Shown here: one piece after another, positions 1 to 5,024 of the stretch
Position numbering within the stretch: the stretch's first letter is position 1
How the letters are laid out: each line of letters opens with the position of its first letter
Assembly (NCBI GenBank): GCA_900555675.1
Contig: UNSN01000032.1
Location: 1 to 6,677 of the forward strand
DNA: 6,677 nt
Direction of reading: 5' to 3'
Source: Candidatus Saccharimonadota bacterium
GTDB taxonomy: Bacteria > Patescibacteriota > Saccharimonadia > Saccharimonadales > Saccharimonadaceae
Notes under the pieces: generated by a model
The model's input: the letters and a program-made list of their open reading frames with translations, nothing else
What the model was told of the DNA's origin: nothing
The model's database searches: none
Made by a program: the position numbers and the translations under genes

Positions 1-47
1 GCTCCATAGATGCGTGTCTATGCTGATGAGTCGGAAACGACGAAAGC
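1..47 (+). ncRNA. Hammerhead ribozyme, type III arrangement (stem III cut by window edge)
   Basis: This is a self-cleaving RNA motif. Read 5' to 3': GCT (1-3) is the 5' side of stem III; C4 is the cleavage-site nucleotide (H17). CATAGA (5-10) and TCTATG (17-22) form a perfect 6-bp stem I with loop TGCGTG. CTGATGA (23-29) is the invariant core. GTCG (30-33) and CGAC (38-41) form a perfect stem II around a GAAA loop. GAA (42-44) is the second core segment, and AGC (45-47) pairs with GCT (1-3), including the required A15.1-U16.1 pair. Cleavage is predicted between C4 and C5, leaving a 2',3'-cyclic phosphate and a 5'-OH. Because stem III is the open stem, the permutation is type III. The reverse complement lacks the core, so only + strand RNA can be active. 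Outer stem III pairs lie left of the window and cannot be seen. The motif does not overlap the opposite-strand gene, which ends at 55. Family assignment rests on the published hammerhead consensus; activity is inferred. Confidence 0.9.
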
Positions 48-54
48 GAACAAT

Positions 55-1044
55 TTATTCCAACACCACACACTCCTCGACTACAGGCGGATTTCCATCA
101 ACAGAAATTGCCAGCATTTGCATATCGCAGCTTTCATATTGCGCATTTTTGGCAATGAACATCTCTGCAGAAAAACGCATTTGCTGCTGTTTTTTATTTG
201 TAATTGCCGCCAAGCCATCGCCGAAATTGTCATTTTTACGATATTTGACCTCTGTAAAATATAAAACATTATCTTTTTTACTAACAATATCAATTTCGCA
301 ATATCGCGTTCGCCAATTCCGTTCTATAATCTCATGACCATCAGCCACCAACCAATCCGCCGCCGCTTGCTCACCTTTATCACCAATTTGACGCGTCGTG
401 TCTTTTTGCTGATTTTTAGATTTTCTATCGTCAGACGCATTTTGCGAATTCGCCTCAACATTAGCATATTTAGCCAACGGTGCAAAACTCAGCCGATGTA
501 GCGGAGTTACGCCCAGATTATCAATAGCCGCTCGGTGCTTCGCCACACCATAACCAACGTGCGAAGAAAAATCATACCCCGGATAAATATTATCCTGCTC
601 CGCCATAAATTTATCGCGAGCCACCTTAGCAATAATCGACGCCGCCGAAACGCTCGGAATCAGACCGTCGGCTTTCGCTATGATTGTTACATACTTTTCT
701 AGCGGTGTACCCGCCAAAAAATTGACCGTCCCATCGATAATAATCTCATCAAACGTCGAGCCGTTTTTCTGACATTTCGCTTGGATTTCTTTAACTGCAC
801 GCCGCGTTGCCAACTTAAGCGCCGCGCTCATCCCTATTTCATCCAGCTCCTCAGCAGAAACCCAGCCCAACGCCCAAGCCGACGCTTGCTCGCGAATTTC
901 CTCGTCAAGCAATTCACGCCGTTTTTTGGTCAATTTTTTACTATCATCAAGCCCTTCAATTTCAGCGCCACCCAAAACCACCGCGCCAATCACTAACGGT
1001 CCAGCCCACGCGCCGCGCCCGACTTCATCAATTCCCAGAATCAC
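55..1044 (-). CDS. rnhB: Ribonuclease HII fused to a YraN/UPF0102 endonuclease-like domain
   Basis: 329 aa. Residues 1-193 are RNase HII, which cuts the RNA strand of RNA/DNA hybrids and removes single ribonucleotides from DNA. Visible landmarks are GIDEVGRG (D6, E7), IIIDGT (D104), KADG (D126) followed by SAASIIAKVARD, then GYGVAKH and HRLSF; D6/E7/D104/D126 form the expected DEDD metal site. Residues about 194-218 are a polar Asn/Lys/Asp/Gln linker. Residues about 219-329 match the YraN family: IGDKGEQAAADWL, IIERNWR, CEIDIV (D252) and FTEVKYR (E265, K267), a PD-(D/E)XK-type nuclease core. The usual Gly of the GEID motif is Cys249. Standalone RNase HII is roughly 200 aa and YraN roughly 120 aa, so both parts are near full length. 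The start is GTG (1044-1042), with AAGGGAAG about 8 nt upstream as a ribosome site. The start overlaps the end of the VanZ-like gene by 17 nt, so it is probably co-transcribed and translationally coupled. The two genes are often close neighbours in bacteria, which makes a real fusion plausible. Confidence 0.93.
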   Translation of the reverse strand: MILGIDEVGRGAWAGPLVIGAVVLGGAEIEGLDDSKKLTKKRRELLDEEIREQASAWALGWVSAEELDEIGMSAALKLATRRAVKEIQAKCQKNGSTFDEIIIDGTVNFLAGTPLEKYVTIIAKADGLIPSVSAASIIAKVARDKFMAEQDNIYPGYDFSSHVGYGVAKHRAAIDNLGVTPLHRLSFAPLAKYANVEANSQNASDDRKSKNQQKDTTRQIGDKGEQAAADWLVADGHEIIERNWRTRYCEIDIVSKKDNVLYFTEVKYRKNDNFGDGLAAITNKKQQQMRFSAEMFIAKNAQYESCDMQMLAISVDGNPPVVEECVVLE

Positions 1045-1525
1045 CTAACAATCTTCCCTTTTTCGTCATAAAATCCGCAATAATCCAGCCAATCCAAACT
1101 GTTGCCGCGCCTAATGTATTCGCCAAAATATCCCAATTCGTGTCGTCCAATTTTATGCTCGCCAAGCCCACCTTGACCATAAATAATTCCGCCAATTCGT
1201 TAATGCAACCCAACGCCGAAACTAAAGCGAAGATCGAAAACGCCATCACCAACCAATGCGCCCGCCATTTCATCGACGAAACCAAATACACCCAAAATAG
1301 CCCCGTAAATAGCCCACCGCCCACAAAGTGCGTCGTAAAACTAGTGTCCTGTCCGTCAATTAACGGCGATGGCAAATACCAAGATATAAAAAACGACAAA
1401 CACGCTACGTAAAGTAGCCAGCGATATTTTTTCTCATTATCAAAGCCGTTTCTTCTCAAAACGTAAGGCGTCGCCACAGCTAAAGTCGTCGGAGCAAAGA
1501 CGGATATATAATGAAATATTGCCAT
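1028..1525 (-). CDS. Small VanZ-like multi-pass membrane protein
   Basis: 165 aa, cytoplasmic-membrane protein with about four or five hydrophobic segments (roughly residues 4-23, 35-51, 66-84, 90-113 and 132-152). The region INELAELF (108-115) followed by LDDTNWDILANTLGA (126-140) resembles the conserved D-x-x-x-N-x-x-G block of VanZ-like and related DUF2238-type membrane proteins. The biochemical role of that superfamily is mostly unknown; VanZ itself gives low-level teicoplanin resistance, but nothing here supports a resistance role. The start is ATG 1525-1523, directly behind a TGTTATAAT extended -10, so the mRNA should be leaderless and no Shine-Dalgarno is seen. It is the first gene of a two-gene operon with the RNase HII fusion, which it overlaps by 17 nt. 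Membrane nature is well supported; the VanZ-like label is moderate. Confidence 0.72.
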   Translation of the reverse strand: MAIFHYISVFAPTTLAVATPYVLRRNGFDNEKKYRWLLYVACLSFFISWYLPSPLIDGQDTSFTTHFVGGGLFTGLFWVYLVSSMKWRAHWLVMAFSIFALVSALGCINELAELFMVKVGLASIKLDDTNWDILANTLGAATVWIGWIIADFMTKKGRLLGDSGN

Positions 1526-1531
1526 ATTGAG

Positions 1532-1540
1532 ATTATAACA
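1532..1540 (-). promoter_or_regulatory. Extended -10 promoter of the VanZ-like/rnhB operon
   Basis: On the minus strand TGTTATAAT contains a perfect TATAAT (1537-1532) with the TGn extension (1540-1538). Exactly 6 nt separate TATAAT from the ATG at 1525, so transcription should begin at or within about 3 nt of the start codon. No good -35 hexamer is visible at 16-18 nt spacing; that region is occupied by the rplS terminator hairpin. Extended -10 promoters commonly tolerate a weak -35. Confidence 0.75.
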
Positions 1541-1544
1541 CGAG

Positions 1545-1573
1545 AAAACCGCCTCAGATTAAGAGACGGTTTT
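1545..1573 (-). terminator. Rho-independent terminator of rplS
   Basis: In minus-strand RNA, AACCGUCUC (1571-1563) pairs with GAGGCGGUU (1555-1547) around a 7-nt loop. This is a 9-bp stem with one G-U pair, extendable by two A-U pairs, and ends in a short U run (1548-1545). It lies about 24 nt past the rplS stop. In + strand RNA the G-U becomes a C-A mismatch, so the hairpin is better on the minus strand, although a T-run also follows it on the + strand. The U run is short, so termination may be partial. Confidence 0.8.
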
Positions 1574-1594
1574 TAATGATTAACCAATTGACAA

Positions 1595-2116
1595 TTACGC
1601 GTCTTTGTGGCGAGCTGCAACTTCAGCAGCCTTAGCGTCAAGTTCAGCCTGAGCAGCATCTTTTTCAGCTTGTTTTGCAGCAGCAGCCTGAGCAGCTTCT
1701 TCCTTCAAGCGTTCAGCTTCCGCTTCTGCCTTAGCGTCATGAATGTCATTAACAGCAGCGCGATCGAAATTCTTAGCCGTCAAGCGAGCCGACTTACCGC
1801 TACGCTGGCGAAGGAAGCTTAAGAACTTGCGGCGAACCTTAGCACGACGAACAATCTCAATCTTCTCAATCAGTGGACTGTGCATCAAAAATGATTTTTC
1901 AACGCCAACACCTGAAGCGATTTTTCGAACCGTAATGCGTGATGTGTGTGATTTTTTATTGTCAGTGCGGATAACAACACCCTCGAACATCTGAATACGC
2001 TCTTTGTTACCTTCCTTAATTTTCTGGTAAACACGAACTGTGTCACCACTACGAGCATCGACAACTGCTTGCTTTTTTTGTGCTTGGTTGATTTTGTTGA
2101 TTAACTCAAAACTCAT
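1595..2116 (-). CDS. rplS: 50S ribosomal protein L19 with a long Ala/Glu/Lys C-terminal tail
   Basis: 173 aa. Residues 1 to about 113 are canonical L19, a large-subunit protein near the 30S-50S interface. Diagnostic stretches are SGDTVRVYQKIKEGNKERIQ, FEGVVI, ITVRKIASGVGVEKSFL, HSPLIEKIEIVRRAKVRR and LRQRSGKSAR. Bacterial L19 is usually about 115 aa. Here about 60 extra residues (roughly 114-173) follow, almost entirely Ala, Glu, Lys, Asp and Gln, with the heptad-friendly composition of a charged helix or coiled coil; they have no recognised function. The start is ATG 2116-2114, preceded by AGGA with about 7 nt spacing. The gene appears to be transcribed alone: it has its own promoter and leader upstream and a terminator immediately downstream. 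It is not next to trmD, rimM or rpsP, its common partners in other bacteria, at least within this window. Confidence 0.96.
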   Translation of the reverse strand: MSFELINKINQAQKKQAVVDARSGDTVRVYQKIKEGNKERIQMFEGVVIRTDNKKSHTSRITVRKIASGVGVEKSFLMHSPLIEKIEIVRRAKVRRKFLSFLRQRSGKSARLTAKNFDRAAVNDIHDAKAEAEAERLKEEAAQAAAAKQAEKDAAQAELDAKAAEVAARHKDA

Positions 2117-2216
2117 AATTTTTCCTATCTTCCGAACTCGCTCCGACTGGCCACGCAGTTGTACCTCTGCGGCTCCATATCAAACAAGGCTCGAATATTT
2201 AACTCTCGTACAATTA
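2117..2216 (-). promoter_or_regulatory. Structured 5' leader of rplS mRNA (candidate autoregulatory element)
   Basis: The predicted transcription start (near 2216) leaves about 100 nt of leader before the rplS ATG, in contrast to the leaderless neighbours. It contains a hairpin: GCCGCAG (2173-2167) pairs with CTGCGTGGC (2158-2150), giving 7 bp with a 2-nt GT bulge and an 8-nt loop AGGTACAA. Downstream, TCGGA occurs twice with GCGAGT between, just before the AGGA ribosome site. Structured leaders that bind the ribosomal protein itself are known for several ribosomal genes, including L19 in some phyla. I cannot match this one to a described family, so the regulatory role is inference. Confidence 0.45.
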
Positions 2217-2222
2217 CATAAG

Positions 2223-2251
2223 ATAATAACACAAATCTAAAGAAATATCAA
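2223..2251 (-). promoter_or_regulatory. Promoter of rplS
   Basis: On the minus strand, TTGATA (2251-2246) is the -35 box. It is followed by a 17-nt spacer and TATTAT (2228-2223) with a TGT extension just upstream of the -10. This is close to the sigma-70-type consensus and is expected to start transcription near 2216. The -35 box lies in the region where the -35 of the divergent malic enzyme promoter would fall, so the two promoters probably compete or influence each other. Confidence 0.8.
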
Positions 2252-2267
2252 TTAAATAAAATTGGAG

Positions 2268-2273
2268 TATAAT
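2268..2273 (+). promoter_or_regulatory. -10 box of the malic enzyme gene
   Basis: A perfect TATAAT lies exactly 6 nt before ATG 2280, which puts the transcription start at or next to the A of the start codon (leaderless). No convincing -35 is seen; the 2245-2251 region is AT-rich and doubles as the rplS -35 on the other strand. A GGAG at 2264-2267 could look like a Shine-Dalgarno but is 12 nt from the ATG and lies upstream of the -10, so it is unlikely to be in the mRNA. Confidence 0.7.
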
Positions 2274-2279
2274 ATAGTT

Positions 2280-3413
2280 ATGGATTACAATAAATTAGCA
2301 CTCGAACTACACGAAAAATACAAAGGTAAAATTACGACTAGCCTCAGAGATAAAGAGGAGCTTAATCGCGACAAGCTTAGCGCTTATTACAGCCCTGGCG
2401 TCGGCGCAGTCAGCCAAGCAATTGCCGAAAATCCAGCCGATTTGCCAAAATACACTTGGACAAACAATTTAGTCGCCGTAATCTCAGACGGCTCAGCAAT
2501 TTTGGGCTTAGGTAATTTGGGACCAAAAGCCGCCATGCCAGTTATGGAAGGAAAAGCTTTGCTATTTAAGCATTTCGCCGATGTCGACGCCGTGCCAATT
2601 GTGCTAGACGTTCACGAGCCAGAAGAAATTATTGCCACAGTTAAAGCCATCGCGCCAAGCTTCGGCGCCATCAACCTCGAAGACATTGCCGCACCAAAAT
2701 GCTTTGAAATTGAAGAACGATTGAAGGCAGAATTAGATATTCCAGTCTTCCACGACGATCAACACGGCACGGCTGTCGTTGTGTTGGCGGGCTTAATTAA
2801 CGCCGCAAAATTAACAGGACGAAACCTGGCGGATTGCAAATTCGTGGTCATCGGCGCAGGCGCAGCTGGCACAGCAATCATCAAATTGTTAAATCTTTAC
2901 GGAGCAAAAAACATCGTAGCGGTGGATAGTCGAGGAATTGTCGGAAAATCACGCACAGATTTGAACGCTGAAAAAACCGCGCTATTGGAATACGTCGATG
3001 CATCACAATCTGGCTCAATTGAAGACGCCATCACCGACGCGGACGTATTCATCGGCGTATCACGCGCAGGACTTCTCACTCCAGAATTAGTCAAAAAAAT
3101 GGCGAAAGATCCAATCGTATTCGCACTAGCAAATCCTATTCCAGAGATTATGCCAGATGTCGCCAAAGAAGCCGGTGTCGCAATCATCGGCACGGGTCGT
3201 AGCGATTTTCCAAACCAAGTCAACAACTCCCTGGCATTCCCTGGAATTTTCCGCGGCGCATTAGATCACGGAGTTAAGAAAATCACCGACCAGCACAAAT
3301 TGGCGGCCGCTGAAGCGCTAGCTAACTTGGTTGAAAATCCAACCGTCGATAAAGTCGTCCCAACTGCATTTGATGAGGGTGTTGTTGAAGCCGTTGCGAA
3401 TGTCATTAGATAA
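2280..3413 (+). CDS. NAD(P)-dependent malic enzyme (malate dehydrogenase, decarboxylating)
   Basis: 377 aa from ATG 2280. The enzyme converts malate to pyruvate and CO2 while reducing NAD(P)+. The N-terminal malic domain shows [11 protein letters not shown] (8-18), AYYSPGV (35-41, catalytic Tyr region), MEGKALLFK (89-97, catalytic Lys92), NLEDI (132-136) and FHDDQHGT (157-164, metal-binding acids). The Rossmann domain has GAGAAG (192-197) and an acidic residue, D216, at the end of the second strand, which suggests NAD+ over NADP+. ALANPIPEI (282-290) is another family block. The length fits the short bacterial single-subunit form without a phosphotransacetylase domain. The frame also opens at TTG 2262, but that would place the -10 box inside the gene, and homologues begin near the ELHEKYKGK block, so ATG 2280 is preferred. 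It is divergent from rplS and ends 2 nt before the end of the convergent 523-aa gene. In a fermentative, reduced organism it would link malate and pyruvate pools; that role is inferred. Confidence 0.95.
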   Translation: MDYNKLALELHEKYKGKITTSLRDKEELNRDKLSAYYSPGVGAVSQAIAENPADLPKYTWTNNLVAVISDGSAILGLGNLGPKAAMPVMEGKALLFKHFADVDAVPIVLDVHEPEEIIATVKAIAPSFGAINLEDIAAPKCFEIEERLKAELDIPVFHDDQHGTAVVVLAGLINAAKLTGRNLADCKFVVIGAGAAGTAIIKLLNLYGAKNIVAVDSRGIVGKSRTDLNAEKTALLEYVDASQSGSIEDAITDADVFIGVSRAGLLTPELVKKMAKDPIVFALANPIPEIMPDVAKEAGVAIIGTGRSDFPNQVNNSLAFPGIFRGALDHGVKKITDQHKLAAAEALANLVENPTVDKVVPTAFDEGVVEAVANVIR

Positions 3414-3415
3414 GC

Positions 3416-4987
3416 CTAAACACCAGCACCGTATTTAGCTGCATCACGAGAGTCGCCATCTATAAACAGAGCTACTAACGACTCCTGGTTTTGCTTGTCA
3501 CAAGCTCCTAAAAATAGCACTATTTCAGTCACCCCAACTTCCTGAAGAGATTTTTTAGCCTCACTTTCATTGGGCATATCTTCAATGCTGACTTTTGACA
3601 TATAAACCCTCTTGGCGTTATGTGTTTGATCTTTCCAGGCGTAAATTATAAACGGATAAAGCTCTTTTAATCTGTTATTTAAGCCAATTGGCAAACCGAC
3701 AGACTTATCTTCTGAAGTTGCTACACATTTAGCAGTCATAGTTAATTTGTCCTTAATAATAGGTAGAATGTCCCGCTTTTTCTCGTCGTTTTCGTATCCA
3801 GTCATTTTATGCTCGACCTTTTTAGCCTCTTCAGTGCGCGCGTCAACTACTGCGACCACAGTACCGTCACCACCACGCTCAATATGCAGTACGTTCACAA
3901 TAGAATTTTCTTTAAGCCACGGAAACGTCTCGCCGTCAAGCGCCACAGTATCTCCCGCCTTCAATCCAATTTTCACCGGCTGAGAATCGCCATTTTCGAT
4001 TGTTGGCTTCGGTTTATTTGACCTTTTCTTCTTAGTGGCTTTTCTCAAAGATTTACTCGCAATTTCAGGCGCCACTTTGTAAGTTGTGAATTTTTCAGAA
4101 AGAACCTTTAGCTCGCCTTCTAGAATTGACTTCATTTTTTCTTCCACCACAGATTTGGCAAAAGTCTGTACATTCGGACGATTTTCCTCAAATACAATTT
4201 CCGTATATTCACGAGCCAACAACTCCTCGTCCAGATCTCTCATCCCGTCTGCATAGTCGAGTATGGTTTTCGCCAACTCCAGGTCTCTTTCATAATTAAA
4301 GAAGGCTTCAATGCGCTCCATACGCGCACCACTTTCATTCCCAGACATCGCCTCAAGCTCATCAGCTTTAAGTATTGAAAAATTTGCCAATAGATCAACC
4401 AAGTGATGTGTCTTTTTGCAGACTGGATCGTATTCAGGTCGGCTTAATCCAAATTCTACAGACGAAGAAGTGCTGTCTTTTTTATAAATCCTATCAATCA
4501 CAAACCGCTTAGTTTCTAATGTGAGTTGCATATATCCAGAGTCGGCATCATCTGGGCTGAGATTGTTATTCCTCTGAAATTTCTTTACTGTAGGAATTTT
4601 ATATCCTTCAAGATTGCAGTATTTCGGAACATTAACTTCCGCTATTTTAGCGGGAAAAATTTTATCTAACGACGATATAAAAGCATCGAGCGAGGTTTTA
4701 TATTCCTTATTAAATTCCTCTCTTAACCGAGAGCTCACTTCGTCAAAATCATAGCACACCTCCAAATACTCAGGAGACTGGCCGTACACATCCCTAGCCT
4801 GCTTAAGCATATCAATTACAGGCTTATATTTCTCAACCAAGTCCTTAAACATAGATGAGTCTTTAGGAACGTCTTCATATATACATTCAAGGAAATTGAT
4901 AACAGTACCAAAAATTTCACAGACAGAGTCTTTCTCAGACTCTGAAAGTTCACCATCGTAATAAGAGTGCTCCGGAATTTCGCTCAT
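3416..4987 (-). CDS. Uncharacterised 523-aa soluble protein
   Basis: I do not recognise a family. There is no signal peptide or membrane segment, so it is probably cytoplasmic. The N-terminal part (about 1-110) is acidic and mostly helical in character. Residues about 190-310 are again helical and charged. A strongly basic stretch, KATKKKRSNKPKP (316-328), then separates these from a C-terminal part. Residues about 338-385, with GLKAGDTVALDGE and GDGTVVAVVD, alternate like a small beta-barrel of SH3/KOW type; this is only a pattern-based guess. The last 100 residues look alpha/beta (TEIVLFLGAC, ESLVALFIDGD). Base composition and codon use look like the neighbours, so there is no sign of recent transfer. 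The start is ATG 4987-4985, the first in-frame Met behind a strong promoter and with no Shine-Dalgarno. It lies downstream of pilB in the same direction with a 37-nt gap that holds its own promoter, so a link to pili is possible but unproven. It may be a lineage-specific protein. Confidence 0.85.
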   Translation of the reverse strand: MSEIPEHSYYDGELSESEKDSVCEIFGTVINFLECIYEDVPKDSSMFKDLVEKYKPVIDMLKQARDVYGQSPEYLEVCYDFDEVSSRLREEFNKEYKTSLDAFISSLDKIFPAKIAEVNVPKYCNLEGYKIPTVKKFQRNNNLSPDDADSGYMQLTLETKRFVIDRIYKKDSTSSSVEFGLSRPEYDPVCKKTHHLVDLLANFSILKADELEAMSGNESGARMERIEAFFNYERDLELAKTILDYADGMRDLDEELLAREYTEIVFEENRPNVQTFAKSVVEEKMKSILEGELKVLSEKFTTYKVAPEIASKSLRKATKKKRSNKPKPTIENGDSQPVKIGLKAGDTVALDGETFPWLKENSIVNVLHIERGGDGTVVAVVDARTEEAKKVEHKMTGYENDEKKRDILPIIKDKLTMTAKCVATSEDKSVGLPIGLNNRLKELYPFIIYAWKDQTHNAKRVYMSKVSIEDMPNESEAKKSLQEVGVTEIVLFLGACDKQNQESLVALFIDGDSRDAAKYGAGV

Positions 4988-4995
4988 AAACTAAT

Positions 4996-5024
4996 ATTTT
5001 ATCAGTTTATGGCTATAAAGTCAA
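4996..5024 (-). promoter_or_regulatory. Strong promoter of the 523-aa gene
   Basis: On the minus strand: TTGACT (5024-5019), a 17-nt spacer, then TAAAAT (5001-4996) with a TGA extension directly upstream of the -10. This is the best promoter in the window. It starts exactly after the pilB stop codon (5027-5025). The -10 ends 8 nt before the ATG, so the transcript would carry a leader of roughly 0-3 nt. Confidence 0.82.

Noticed and set aside
1..47. Minus-strand hairpins here as the rnhB terminator
   Set aside because: The same two hairpins form in minus-strand RNA but no U-run follows either of them, so a rho-independent terminator is not supported. The rnhB terminator must be further left, or absent.
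10..337. Two overlapping + strand open frames (10-264 and 14-337)
   Set aside because: They begin inside the ribozyme and run antisense to the well-supported YraN domain. Their translations show no family features.
1028..1525. Glycopeptide resistance gene call for the VanZ-like protein
   Set aside because: Only the membrane layout and one motif match. No other van genes are present, and most VanZ-like proteins have no shown resistance role.
1616..1740. Repeated gcagcctgagcagc-like units in rplS
   Set aside because: They reflect the Ala/Gln/Glu-rich codons of the L19 tail. They are not a separate repeat element or CRISPR array.
2262..2279. TTG start adding six residues to malic enzyme
   Set aside because: It would put the TATAAT box inside the coding region, and the added residues match no family block. 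ATG 2280 fits both promoter and homology.
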